A stretch of DNA of 64,000 nt from Pseudoalteromonas luteoviolacea (GCF_001750165.1 NZ_CP015411.1:1888001-1952000); one strand, 5' to 3'; shown: positions 1-7,963, counted from the stretch's first letter. Numbers and translations: made by a program. Notes: generated by a model from the sequence alone, not told the origin.

Positions 1-58
1 ATACACGTATGATACGTTGGGCAGATACGTCTATGCAGGTATGAATATTCAGTTCTAG
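1..58 (+). CDS. TonB-dependent receptor, C-terminal end only (partial)
   Basis: Frame 2 reads from the window edge to a TAG at 56-58 and gives a short C-terminus containing YDTLGRYVYAGMNIQF. A final amphipathic beta strand ending in phenylalanine is the outer-membrane insertion signal, and LGRYVYAG-type endings are typical of TonB-dependent receptors of marine gammaproteobacteria. Only 18 codons are visible, so the substrate cannot be told. The terminator at 107-137 probably ends its transcript. Confidence 0.6.
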   Translation, partial: YTYDTLGRYVYAGMNIQF

Positions 59-106
59 TAGTTGATAGGTACTGTCTTCGTTTTTCACACTCTCCGTAGA
101 GGGACC

Positions 107-137
107 AAAGGGCCTGCGTAATCGCAGCCCTTTTTTT
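107..137 (+). terminator. Rho-independent terminator
   Basis: AAAGGG-CTGCG pairs with CGCAG-CCCTTT around a TAAT loop, with one bulged C, and runs straight into seven T residues. It lies just behind the receptor tail and before the receiver-domain gene. Confidence 0.85.
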
Positions 138-221
138 ATTTGTAAAAAATGGAAGCTAAATACGGCGTAGTTTCGTTTAACGTCTATATTGAGAGAAGAT
201 AACAAAGCAATTGGAGCTAGG

Positions 222-1334
222 ATGAGCGTCCGTATTTTAGTGATCGATGATGATAAAACGTATCGAACGTTGCTTTCGCAGACGTTTGCTGATTATGAAG
301 TGAGTGTGGCGTCAAGTGGTGAAGAAGGGCTACAAGAAGCCATAGAGTTAAAGCCTCACGTAATTTTATTGGATATTGTGATGGCGGGTATGGATGGCTA
401 TGCCACTTGCTGTGAGCTTCGTAAAATTGAGCACTTGCGACATACGCCCATTGTGTTTATCTCCAATTTATCCTCCTCTGATTGCCGCCTGAAGGCATTC
501 GAGATTGGTGCCAACGAATATGTGTGTAAAACCACGCACCCAGATGAACTCAAAGCCAAAGTGGTCGCTATCCTCGAGGCTGACCATGATTATTTTGAAG
601 CGCATGCGGATATAGCGCAAAAAGAGTCGTTATTACTTGATTTACAAAGGCAAAATGCGTGCATGAAATCAATCGGTTTGTTTATGCAAGCGACGCATTA
701 TTGTAGTGAACTTGTCGTGTTACAAAAAATATTTATAAACACGCTGTCGAGTCTGGGACTTCGGGCAGTTATTCATTTTAAAAATCGAGCTCTGTTTCGC
801 AGCACATCTGACAGTGTCGCTAAACTTGAGCAGGAAATGTTACTCCATCACGAGGATTTTGAGCGAGTACATCAATTCGGCCACGGGCCAATGGTATTTA
901 ATTGGCGCAGCAGTATTTTGTTGGTCAAAAATGTCGGCGAGTTGAGTGACATTTGTGCCCATGTTATGGATGCGCTAGAGCTCGCTATTTGCAATTTAAA
1001 CCGAAGAGCCGAAATGGTCGAGCAAATTTTATCAATAGAAAAAACCAATAAAGAAATTTTAGCCAGTTTGAAAGAAACTAAAAGCAAATCGAATACTACG
1101 CTTAAGCAACAGCTATTTGACTCTGGTCTCATTTCTCAGTTTGACCTTCAAGATGAAAATGATCTAGATGAGCTTATTGCCAGTTCCAGTGATGAGTTAG
1201 TTGGTATGGTTGAAGCGTTTGGTGATAACGCAGAAAGAATCAGTGCCATTTTGGGGAGTTTGAAAAAGCCACCTCAGGAACTTAGGTTTTTATTTAAAGA
1301 AAGTGCCAGTAGCGCAGATACTACACTGTTTTGA
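222..1334 (+). CDS. Receiver-domain response regulator with uncharacterised C-terminal region
   Basis: Residues 1-120 form a CheY-like receiver: acidic triad DDD at 9-11, phosphoacceptor Asp in the ILLDIVM strand (about D51), and the conserved lysine in EYVCK. The remaining 250 residues carry no output domain I recognise (no HTH, GGDEF, EAL or HD-GYP); the part around residues 265-310 looks helical and coiled-coil-like, suggesting protein-protein output. ATG at 222 is preferred over the upstream in-frame TTG at 189 because GGAG sits 7 bases before it. No kinase gene adjoins, so it is an orphan here. Confident for the receiver, not for function. Confidence 0.8.
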   Translation: MSVRILVIDDDKTYRTLLSQTFADYEVSVASSGEEGLQEAIELKPHVILLDIVMAGMDGYATCCELRKIEHLRHTPIVFISNLSSSDCRLKAFEIGANEYVCKTTHPDELKAKVVAILEADHDYFEAHADIAQKESLLLDLQRQNACMKSIGLFMQATHYCSELVVLQKIFINTLSSLGLRAVIHFKNRALFRSTSDSVAKLEQEMLLHHEDFERVHQFGHGPMVFNWRSSILLVKNVGELSDICAHVMDALELAICNLNRRAEMVEQILSIEKTNKEILASLKETKSKSNTTLKQQLFDSGLISQFDLQDENDLDELIASSSDELVGMVEAFGDNAERISAILGSLKKPPQELRFLFKESASSADTTLF

Positions 1335-1435
1335 ACAGAGACACATTCAAATGTTAATGCTTAGCTAGGGTTGTTGGTTTTAATTCATTTAAAACAGTGA
1401 CTTATAATTTTTCGTGTATTTTTTTAAGTATTTTT

Positions 1436-1462
1436 CTTGAAATCTGTTCGCTTCGTCCATAG
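1436..1462 (+). promoter_or_regulatory. Candidate sigma-32 (heat-shock) promoter of ibpA
   Basis: CTTGAA at 1436-1441 matches the RpoH -35 element exactly. After a 13-base spacer, GTCCATAG at 1455-1462 keeps the CCAT core of the -10 element. The predicted start near 1470 leaves a leader of about 110 bases, long enough for the thermometer at 1559-1576. Confidence 0.55.
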
Positions 1463-1558
1463 ATAAAGTTATGAGGTCGCCGTAAGGGACCTTAAATATA
1501 ATTAACATATTGTTTAATATGCCAATTCTCTGCTTTTTTAAGAGTGAATTTGGCTTAA

Positions 1559-1576
1559 TATCGCTTTATGAGGATA
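1559..1576 (+). promoter_or_regulatory. ROSE-type RNA thermometer hairpin over the ibpA ribosome binding site
   Basis: TATC-G-CT pairs with AG-GATA around a TTATG loop, leaving one unpaired G opposite the Shine-Dalgarno sequence. This reproduces the signature of ROSE elements: a UYGCU box (here UCGCU, 1561-1565) facing AGGA (1571-1574). The stem would hide the ibpA ribosome binding site at low temperature. ROSE elements upstream of ibpA are established in enterobacteria; the call here rests on motif and position. Confidence 0.6.
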
Positions 1577-1581
1577 CACTT

Positions 1582-2031
1582 ATGCGTACTGTAGATTTAT
1601 CACCACTTTATCGTTCATTCATCGGTTTAGATCACCTAGCATCATTAATGGACTCAGCTCAAAGAAGCTCTGAAAAGCAGTCTGGATTTCCCCCTTATAA
1701 CATTGAAGCATTGGATGAAGATAAGTATCAAATTACTATGGCCGTTGCTGGATTTAGTGAACAAGAACTGTCACTCGAGTCAGAAAATAATACACTGACG
1801 GTTAAAGGTGAGAAGCAAAATAAAGTCTCTACTACCGAGCGAAAATTTATTCATCAAGGCATTGCGGAGCGCAATTTCGAGCGAAAATTCCAGTTGGGTG
1901 ATCACATCAAAGTGATTGGTGCAGACTTAGAAAATGGTTTGCTGAAAATTGACCTTGAGCGTGAAATCCCAGAGGCGATGAAGCCGAGAAAAATTGCCAT
2001 TGGCACAAAAGAATTGTTAGAAAAAGAATAA
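1582..2031 (+). CDS. ibpA: Small heat shock protein IbpA (Hsp20 family)
   Basis: A 149-residue alpha-crystallin-type chaperone that holds aggregating proteins in the cytoplasm for refolding by DnaK/ClpB. It matches E. coli IbpA closely: the DLSPLYRS start, PPYNIEA, VAGFSEQEL, the GIAERNFERKFQL block and the ENGLLKIDLER/IPEA end. ATG 1582 is chosen because GAGGA lies 8 bases before it and because the E. coli protein begins at the equivalent residue; the longer reading from 1510 adds an unrelated 24 residues. It is monocistronic, between a heat-shock promoter and the terminator at 2069. Regulation is probably by RpoH plus an RNA thermometer. Confidence 0.95.
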   Translation: MRTVDLSPLYRSFIGLDHLASLMDSAQRSSEKQSGFPPYNIEALDEDKYQITMAVAGFSEQELSLESENNTLTVKGEKQNKVSTTERKFIHQGIAERNFERKFQLGDHIKVIGADLENGLLKIDLEREIPEAMKPRKIAIGTKELLEKE

Positions 2032-2068
2032 ACTCTCAGCCTGTTTACTTGTTATGTTGTTTCCAACC

Positions 2069-2090
2069 AGCCGCCATTTGGCGGCTTTTT
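2069..2090 (+). terminator. Rho-independent terminator of ibpA
   Basis: AGCCGCCA and TGGCGGCT form a perfect 8-bp stem with a two-base loop, followed by TTTT. Confidence 0.9.
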
Positions 2091-2219
2091 GCGTTAAATA
2101 ATAAATTATAAAGCCTATATCACTCGTTAATTTCTGGGTGAAAAAGGAACAAAGTGCCTTTACTTGTTTCACTCATATCCGTATGGTTGTGTTAATTTTA
2201 TGTAACCAAGGAACGAGCG

Positions 2220-4067
2220 ATGCGGATTATACTTTATTGGATTTTGATATTTGCATGTCCAAAGTTGTTTGCTACTAATGCATTGGTAACAACACAAATA
2301 TTGACAGAATACACATCATTTACACAACATGGTGATCATGGATTCGCGGTTAACCTGCGACCAGCAGATTTAAAGTCAAGGCATATACTGGAACTCGAGT
2401 TAGGATGTGCAGAGCATGGCTGTAGTGATTGGGATTACACAGTCCGTTTCGAATGGCATCAAGGGGATGAGCGCTTTGAGCTTGGACGTTTGATCACTCC
2501 CTACGCCGGTTACATGCAAAGAGGAATGCATGGGTTTGATAGAAACTGGCGCCGCACTTTTTATTTTGACGTGTCACACCTTGCGCCAGTATTAAACGGG
2601 GAGGGGACATTTAACGTGCATTATGGCGGTTGGGGAGCTAAAAAAAGTGCCTTTGGTATTGCCGCCAAGCTTATCTCACAATCAGCATATCATGCGAAAT
2701 CGGTGAAACGTGTTATCCCTCTCTATGAATCAGGATCTGAGGGGTGGCCATATAAAACAGCCGAGGATTTTGCACAGTTTTTACCTGCTAAAGCGGTAAC
2801 TTTTGAAGCTGATGAACGATACGCCGAAATTAAGATGATTGTTACGGCGCATGGACATGCATTGTCTTATGATAACCCTGATGGCAAAGCAGAGCTGTGT
2901 GGAGAGTGGTGTGATAGGTACTTTACATTAGAGCAAGATGGCAAGCTTATAGTTCAGCAAAACTTATGGCGGGAAGATTGTGATCAGAGTGCTACTTTTC
3001 CGCAAGGGGGCACCTACCTGTTCGCCCGTGCCAATTGGTGCCCAGGGGAAGCCATTGAGCCTTTTACCTATCCGGTCAGTATTGCTGCTAAGGGAGAGTC
3101 TGTATTTGATATAGATTGGCAAGCGTATAGCTGGCAGCCATCTCAATATGGCAAAGATGCACCTAGGTATATTGTCAATGCGGTGTTGGTCACCTATGGT
3201 GAGCGGGAAATTGAAGAAGATATTGCACTCACCTCCATCGTGAAGCCAAATTCAGCTATGCCGGATCGAGTCGGGCTGTCGTGTGGAGAAATCGAGGTAG
3301 AAGTAAAGAATCTCGGGAAGTCAAAGGTTGATGAGCTGTGGTTTGATTACGGTATTCAAGGTTTGCGCACTCATCAATACCACTGGCAAGGTGAAATTGA
3401 AGCGGGTGAAACAAAACGCATTGCTTTTGTATCACAGTTTTTGGGTAATTTTTCTCCAGAGCTTGCGAAGCTCAGCGTTAGTGTACGAAGTGAGTATGAT
3501 CAACAGGTGGCTAATAATCGCCAAGTTGCTCGATTTAAGGCACCAATGTCGATTGAGTCCAGTGCCATGCTGCATTTGCTTACAGGTAAAGACGGTTCGG
3601 AGAGCAGTGTGTCGCTGTTAAATAAATCGCAAAAGACCGTCAGTCGTTGGGATATGTTTGCCGACTCGAGCTGGCATGAGTTAGCACTCGATGTGCCCGC
3701 TGGTTGCTATACGTTAAAAGTTCATGACAGTGAGCATGATGGATTGGCATTTCCTTTTTTCAATCAGCGCAAAGGTAAAGGCGAGATTGTGCTTCATCAC
3801 AGTGATAAATTAGACGCAATGGTGACACAGTTACAGCCTGATTTTGGTCGTGAGTTGAGTATTCCTATCACTGTTGGTTATGAAATGGGGGGCTGTGCGG
3901 CAAGTGCTTGGCAAGCTGATTTAGCTTACGATGTCAAAGGGCAAAAGGTTGCTTATCAAGGGGTGATATACCAAGCAAGACATTGGAGTTACAATTTTGA
4001 GCCTAATAAATCTGGGCCTTACGACCCTTGGGAAGCGATTAGCTACTGCGATGGAAGTGCACTTTAG
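2220..4067 (+). CDS. Secreted peptide-N-glycosidase F-like protein with C-terminal carbohydrate-binding module
   Basis: A 615-residue protein. A signal peptide covers about residues 1-18 (cleavage near LFA-TNA). Residues 20-330 include GCSDWDYTVRFE and YAGYMQRGMHGFDRNWRRTFYFDV, recalling the PNGase F jelly-roll domains (family established; assignment by motif). The last 50 residues have the aromatic pattern of a CBM5/12 chitin-binding-type module (VAYQGVIYQARHWSYN, then PWEAISYC). It is probably exported and acts on glycoproteins or glycopeptides. It stands alone, with AAGGAACGAG upstream of the ATG. Activity itself is inferred; some PNGase F-like proteins are not amidases. Confidence 0.6.
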   Translation: MRIILYWILIFACPKLFATNALVTTQILTEYTSFTQHGDHGFAVNLRPADLKSRHILELELGCAEHGCSDWDYTVRFEWHQGDERFELGRLITPYAGYMQRGMHGFDRNWRRTFYFDVSHLAPVLNGEGTFNVHYGGWGAKKSAFGIAAKLISQSAYHAKSVKRVIPLYESGSEGWPYKTAEDFAQFLPAKAVTFEADERYAEIKMIVTAHGHALSYDNPDGKAELCGEWCDRYFTLEQDGKLIVQQNLWREDCDQSATFPQGGTYLFARANWCPGEAIEPFTYPVSIAAKGESVFDIDWQAYSWQPSQYGKDAPRYIVNAVLVTYGEREIEEDIALTSIVKPNSAMPDRVGLSCGEIEVEVKNLGKSKVDELWFDYGIQGLRTHQYHWQGEIEAGETKRIAFVSQFLGNFSPELAKLSVSVRSEYDQQVANNRQVARFKAPMSIESSAMLHLLTGKDGSESSVSLLNKSQKTVSRWDMFADSSWHELALDVPAGCYTLKVHDSEHDGLAFPFFNQRKGKGEIVLHHSDKLDAMVTQLQPDFGRELSIPITVGYEMGGCAASAWQADLAYDVKGQKVAYQGVIYQARHWSYNFEPNKSGPYDPWEAISYCDGSAL

Positions 4068-4076
4068 CAATGAGCG

Positions 4077-4664
4077 TTACTTATAGTAACGACTCATTTG
4101 TGGGTTGGTGTTGCGCAGTAAGTTAGCAATATCAGCCCGTGTTTCTATAGTTTTGTTTTGGCTTAATTTGAAGTTTCCAGATACAGATTCCAGTTTAACT
4201 TCGAAAAATATTAAACTTTTGCACATAGCTTTTAATCTGTTTTCAGGCACAGACGTAAGCCGCCACGGATCTTGCTTACTCTCAAATGCGTGTAAAATAT
4301 GCTCCATAGCCTCAAGTTGCCTCTCATAATTATGAATAGGGTTCAGAATACCTGAAGCTTGTACCGTGACATAATCCCAGGTCGGAAGGCTAATTCCCTC
4401 AATCTGATTAGGTGATAGATACGTATCTGGTCCTCTAAATACAATCTCAACGGACGACGAAATACAATGCTTAATCGGGTTTGATGCAACCGCATGACCG
4501 TAGAGTGTCCGTGTATTTTGGCAAAGGCTGACAGGAAGATGGCAAATATGTGTTTGCTTATCATCGTTACAGATGAATGTTGCCAATGGAAAACGTTCAA
4601 TTACTTCAAACAGCTGGTCGTCCTCTTGCACGGTGTAATCTTTGATCGGATACCTCATAACCAT
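4077..4664 (-). CDS. PaiB-like FMN-binding negative regulator family protein
   Basis: A 195-residue protein of the split-barrel flavin-binding PaiB family. Visible family features are ATFICNDD, ICHLPVSL, HAVASNPIKH, the FRGPDTYLSPNQ loop, LPTWDYVTVQASG and the C-terminal KLSQNKT. PaiB of Bacillus lowers expression of sporulation and protease genes; many homologues are annotated only as FMN-binding. Its ATG lies inside the end of the upstream acetyltransferase gene (10-base overlap), so the two are co-translated, matching the PaiA (acetyltransferase)/PaiB pairing elsewhere. An internal ATG two codons on is an alternative start. Confidence 0.85.
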   Translation of the reverse strand: MVMRYPIKDYTVQEDDQLFEVIERFPLATFICNDDKQTHICHLPVSLCQNTRTLYGHAVASNPIKHCISSSVEIVFRGPDTYLSPNQIEGISLPTWDYVTVQASGILNPIHNYERQLEAMEHILHAFESKQDPWRLTSVPENRLKAMCKSLIFFEVKLESVSGNFKLSQNKTIETRADIANLLRNTNPQMSRYYK

Positions 4665-5230
4665 GACTCCAATCGTTGTTTAATGTCGGGCCACATATCA
4701 TCTGTAATACTAAAGCGCGCTGTATTTCTAAAGCTGCCATCAGGTAACTTTCTATTTTTAAGGTGAATGGCTTCGAAGTGCGCACCTAAACGTGCAATGG
4801 CGCTGCGGGATTTATGATTTTGCTCATGAGTTTGAAATTCAATTCTGACTAATCCTAACGTTTCAAATGCATGTTTAAGCAGTAAATATTTTGCGTGTGT
4901 ATTGATGTGACTGCGCTGCCAGTCTAAGCCTATAAAGGTATGGCCAATTTCTGCTTGGAGGTTGTGGGTATCTAGTCTAAATATGCGTGTATTGCCGGTA
5001 ACTTGGTTAGTTTCAATATCGATAATGGCAAAGACAATTTGTTCTTGTGGGTCAAATTGTGCGGTTTGTTCAAACCAGTCTTTTAAGATCTGTGGGCTTT
5101 GACAATATTTACTTGGGACCCAGCGCCAAAGCGCTTCGGCTTCACCGACCTTTTGCAACGCATCGAGGTGTGAATAGGATAAGGGTTCTAAACGTACTTT
5201 GTCCGAGCATAATGATATCGCTTTTAACAT
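4655..5230 (-). CDS. GNAT-family N-acetyltransferase (RimJ/RimL-like)
   Basis: A 191-residue acetyl-CoA-dependent acetyltransferase. The order VRLEPLSYSHL, then AIIDIETNQVTGNTRIF, AEIGHTFIGLDWQRS (strand 4 and acyl-CoA loop region) and HAFETLGLVRIEFQTHEQNHKSRSAIARLGAHFE is that of RimJ/RimL-like enzymes that also include small-molecule acetylases. The substrate is unknown. It is first in a two-gene minus-strand unit with the PaiB-like gene and divergent from a MocR regulator. Confidence 0.88.
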   Translation of the reverse strand: MLKAISLCSDKVRLEPLSYSHLDALQKVGEAEALWRWVPSKYCQSPQILKDWFEQTAQFDPQEQIVFAIIDIETNQVTGNTRIFRLDTHNLQAEIGHTFIGLDWQRSHINTHAKYLLLKHAFETLGLVRIEFQTHEQNHKSRSAIARLGAHFEAIHLKNRKLPDGSFRNTARFSITDDMWPDIKQRLESWL

Positions 5231-5271
5231 ACATTTCTCCTTAGGTTATGACGATATGTGTTTACTGTAGT

Positions 5272-5300
5272 GTCAGATTACGCTTTTGTGGTCAGGATTA
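5272..5300. promoter_or_regulatory. Direct repeat GTCAG(G)ATTA, candidate MocR operator
   Basis: GTCAGATTA at 5272-5280 is repeated as GTCAGGATTA at 5291-5300, starts 19 bases apart (about two helical turns), in the 161-bp divergent promoter region. MocR regulators such as PdxR and GabR bind spaced direct repeats, so these are reasonable operator half-sites. No experimental support. Confidence 0.35.
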
Positions 5301-5391
5301 AACAACCAGATTTTAATATTTGCCTATACCAGCTTGATGGCAGGCTGAGATTTTTGTACGCTCAATAACACGTAACATAGCTGCCGATAAA

Positions 5392-6831
5392 ATGATGTTT
5401 ACTGGGCGTCCACTAGATAAAAAAAATAAAGCTAAACATATACAAATGGCTGAGCAAGTGCGCTCAGCTATTCAAAGTGGCCACATAAAACCAGGTGAAA
5501 AGTTGCCGTCTGCACGAGCTCTAGGGCAGCTTTTCTCTGTGAACAGACACACTGTGATGAACGCATTGCAAAACTTAGTCGCAGAAGGGTGGTTGGTGTC
5601 TGAGTTGCGTAAAGGTTATAAAGTAAATAGTCAGTTACCTATTTTTCGTAGCACGCAAGCCAGTGAACAAGACACAGCTTTTGAGCCAATCACTCCACAT
5701 TTTGCAGCTGTGATACCCACTAGTCAGTCACCAGTTTTAGATGAATACAAATATAATTTTGCGGGCGGGCTGCCTGATGTATCTCAGTTTCCATTTGATG
5801 AGTTTAGACGCAGCATTAACAGAGTATGCCGCACTAGTCATGCTCATGCACTTCATTATCAAAATGTGGCGGGAGAACCTGAATTACGTACAGAGTTAAA
5901 AGCATACTTACGTAAAGCCCGAGGTTTAACTTGTGATGATGTATTGGTTTGCAACGGTTCTCAAGAAGCGCTGTTTTTAACCGCGCAGGCATTTTTGAAC
6001 TCTGGTGAAGGGGTTGCAATGGAGCGACTTGGTTATCCACCGGCACGACAGGCATTTATGGCTGCAGGTGGGGTTATTTACGATATCAAACAAGATGAAC
6101 AGGGCTTATGTGTTGACGCATTAGCTGAGTGTTTTGCCAACTCGACGATTCGTTTATTGTACTTAACGCCGCTGCACCAATATCCCACGACCCTTACTAT
6201 GTCTGTTGCAAGAAGAATGGAGATATACAAGCTATGTGTGCACTATGGTGTATTCATCATAGAAGATGACTATGATCATGAGTTTCATTATCGATGCCCG
6301 CCGCTTCAACCTATGGCTGCGAATGACCCTGCACAAATTATAATTTACCTGTCTACATTTTCAAAAATCATGTTCGCGGGGGCAAGACTGGGGTATGTAA
6401 CGGCTGCACCAGTTGTTCTCCAGCAGCTGGTAGGAATAAAAAGGCTTATTAATCATAAAAACGACGTGTTGATGCAGCTGTCCATCGCTGATTGGATGGC
6501 TACAGGTTACTTTGAGAGGCACTTGCGTCGAATGACTAAGCTGTATCAGCAGCGCTGTGACTTGATGGCAGATAAACTCAATGAACTCAAAAACCAAGGC
6601 TTTGATATTCAATTTAAGCAGCCAGATGGAGGCATGGCATTCTGGGTAGACTTAAAACGAGATATATCAGGTTTACCAGCCAAGCTTGAAGAGGCAAGGA
6701 TTTTTGCGCATACAGAGCAGGCGTTTTGTCATGCAAAAGTAGAGAGAGAAACGCATATACGACTCGGTTTCGCAGGGCAAGAACCCGAAAAAATCTCAGC
6801 GGGATTAGATGCGATTTTTGCATTACTGTGA
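5392..6831 (+). CDS. MocR-family regulator (GntR HTH fused to aminotransferase-like domain)
   Basis: A 479-residue protein. Residues about 10-80 are a GntR winged helix (GHIKPGEKLPSARALGQLFSVNRHTVMNAL). Residues 120-479 are a fold-type I aminotransferase domain with the PLP lysine in YLSTFSKIMFAGARLGYV, the EDDYDHEF aspartate region and FKQPDGGMAFWVDL. Such PdxR/GabR-type proteins sense PLP or amine/amino-acid ligands through PLP. It is divergent from the GNAT/PaiB pair, which it may control. No clear Shine-Dalgarno precedes the ATG ATG start, so either Met could be used. Confidence 0.9.
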   Translation: MMFTGRPLDKKNKAKHIQMAEQVRSAIQSGHIKPGEKLPSARALGQLFSVNRHTVMNALQNLVAEGWLVSELRKGYKVNSQLPIFRSTQASEQDTAFEPITPHFAAVIPTSQSPVLDEYKYNFAGGLPDVSQFPFDEFRRSINRVCRTSHAHALHYQNVAGEPELRTELKAYLRKARGLTCDDVLVCNGSQEALFLTAQAFLNSGEGVAMERLGYPPARQAFMAAGGVIYDIKQDEQGLCVDALAECFANSTIRLLYLTPLHQYPTTLTMSVARRMEIYKLCVHYGVFIIEDDYDHEFHYRCPPLQPMAANDPAQIIIYLSTFSKIMFAGARLGYVTAAPVVLQQLVGIKRLINHKNDVLMQLSIADWMATGYFERHLRRMTKLYQQRCDLMADKLNELKNQGFDIQFKQPDGGMAFWVDLKRDISGLPAKLEEARIFAHTEQAFCHAKVERETHIRLGFAGQEPEKISAGLDAIFALL

Positions 6832-6899
6832 GAGGAAAAAAGGGTCCATGCCTAGACCCGGTATCGACATAGAATTGCATGTATTTATAAAAGGGAATA

Positions 6900-7094
6900 T
6901 TACTTTCTATCTGGCGCCCATGTCAGCTTGCCATTGATATTGGCGATATCGTACTTGAGTTTGCTTTCAACCCAGCTACCATCCTCTTTTTGGCATAATG
7001 CGATGATATAGCAATCTTCCTCACCGGGAATCCCCTCAAAATGAACATTACGGCAACTTGATTTGTAAGATCCAGGGGGTGAAATGAAAGACAT
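6900..7094 (-). CDS. Small cyanovirin-N homology (CVNH) domain protein
   Basis: A 64-residue protein. GSYKSSCRNVHFEG, then IIALCQKEDGSWVESKLKYD and IANINGKLTW reproduces one CVNH repeat: the SC-N start, the A-C strand, a G-W/S turn and the N-NG-L-W end. CVNH proteins are mannose-binding lectins usually of about 100 residues with two pseudo-repeats, so this is about one repeat plus. No signal peptide. GGAG sits 10 bases before the ATG at 7094. The overlapping longer frame at 6923-7195 has no such pattern. Function is unknown; sugar binding is inferred. Confidence 0.65.
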   Translation of the reverse strand: MSFISPPGSYKSSCRNVHFEGIPGEEDCYIIALCQKEDGSWVESKLKYDIANINGKLTWAPDRK

Positions 7095-7180
7095 GTCTCT
7101 GGTACTCCATTTATGTATAAGACGATGCAGCTATCAATATGACTGCTCTTCAAAGTAATGGGTACACTATATATGGATTG

Positions 7181-7215
7181 TTGCTGTGTAAACATTACAC
7201 ACTATTACACAGCAA
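7181..7215. repeat. 11-bp perfect inverted repeat upstream of the CVNH gene
   Basis: TTGCTGTGTAA (7181-7191) and TTACACAGCAA (7205-7215) flank a 13-base spacer containing another TTACACA-like word. It lies between the histidine phosphatase stop and the CVNH start. No T-tract follows on either strand, so an operator is as likely as a weak terminator. Confidence 0.5.
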
Positions 7216-7236
7216 TAGGGAGGGGCTAGGTGCTGC

Positions 7237-7710
7237 TCACTGATTTGAGCTGTGGACTTTCAATTTAGCCGTCTCATCTTCAAATGTTACAACAAATACT
7301 TTATCAAATTCCTCTTCGGCAATACTGACCTCTCGCCCAGTTAAAATCTTCACCAAAACGGGCGTGGTATTGCTATGGCCTGCGACAACGATTGTTCCTG
7401 TTTGTTGTTTTAACATGCTCGCAAACTCATTCAGTTTTCCAGGATTGTAAAGTGAAATGTGCGTATCAATTAAATCTGCCAAAGGAGCAAGCGTTGCCTT
7501 AGTGCGGTTATAATTGGTTGAGTAAAGTTTAGTAGGCTCGTAGGGCAACATCATTTGTGCAATCATCTTAGCACGTTTAATTCCCTGCTGAGTTAAGCTT
7601 GGATCGACACCTTTATGTTTTTCTGCATGGCGAACAAGAATAATACTTTCTGGCATGGCCAAGCTTGAAAAACTCAGCATAAAAACAAGTATCAAAATTA
7701 GTGTACGCAT
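7237..7710 (-). CDS. Exported histidine phosphatase family protein
   Basis: A 157-residue branch-2-size phosphohistidine phosphatase of the SixA/phosphoglycerate-mutase superfamily. ILVRHAEKH carries the catalytic RHG-type motif as RHAE, and VVAGHSNTTP carries the second catalytic histidine. A signal peptide (MRTLILILVFMLSFSSLA) precedes, placing it in the periplasm. ATG 7710 is chosen over the 38-residue longer reading because AGGAAG lies before it and the signal peptide then starts correctly. The substrate is not evident. It is followed by the CVNH gene on the same strand. Confidence 0.8.
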   Translation of the reverse strand: MRTLILILVFMLSFSSLAMPESIILVRHAEKHKGVDPSLTQQGIKRAKMIAQMMLPYEPTKLYSTNYNRTKATLAPLADLIDTHISLYNPGKLNEFASMLKQQTGTIVVAGHSNTTPVLVKILTGREVSIAEEEFDKVFVVTFEDETAKLKVHSSNQ

Positions 7711-7825
7711 AGGGCTTCCTGTCATCATTATATCCTTATAACTATATCTTGTTCTTTTCATAACTGCACCTTCGCAATGCATTATAAGTAGGTGAATACA
7801 TATTAGAATACACAGTTCTCTCACC

Positions 7826-7859
7826 TGTCCGCTGCGGACACATTTTCTGTCCGCGGACG
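7826..7859 (+). promoter_or_regulatory. Paired palindromes, candidate enhancer sites for the NtrC-type regulator
   Basis: TGTCCGCTGCGGACA at 7826-7840 is a perfect 15-bp palindrome. A second copy of its core, GTCCGCGGAC, lies at 7849-7858, centres about 20 bp (two turns) apart. They sit about 80-105 bp upstream of the predicted transcription start, the usual place for sigma-54 activator sites. The likely binder is the regulator at 12557-13888. Confidence 0.6.
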
Positions 7860-7910
7860 CTCAGAATTAATTTATTAATTATAAAGTTGTTATTTATCAG
7901 TGTTTTAAAA

Positions 7911-7927
7911 TTGGCATGGTATTGGTA
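7911..7927 (+). promoter_or_regulatory. Candidate sigma-54 promoter of the efflux operon
   Basis: TTGGCATG-N4-TGGTA keeps the -24 GG (7913-7914), the CA after it, and the key -12 G (7925) at the right spacing; it departs from TTGC at two -12 positions. The match is moderate, but the upstream palindromes and the sigma-54-type activator gene in the same cluster support it. Confidence 0.5.
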
Positions 7928-7963
7928 TCTGTTTTCGTATCAGGATAAAAACGAGAGACAGAG

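Noticed and set aside
3328..3621. 97-residue plus-strand ORF inside the PNGase F-like gene
   Set aside because: Shadow frame of a well-supported gene.
6842..6859. GGGTC / GACCC hairpin after the MocR gene
   Set aside because: Five-base stem and no T-run.
6923..7195. 90-residue minus-strand ORF overlapping the CVNH gene
   Set aside because: Different frame, no family pattern and no Shine-Dalgarno, while the 6900-7094 frame has both.
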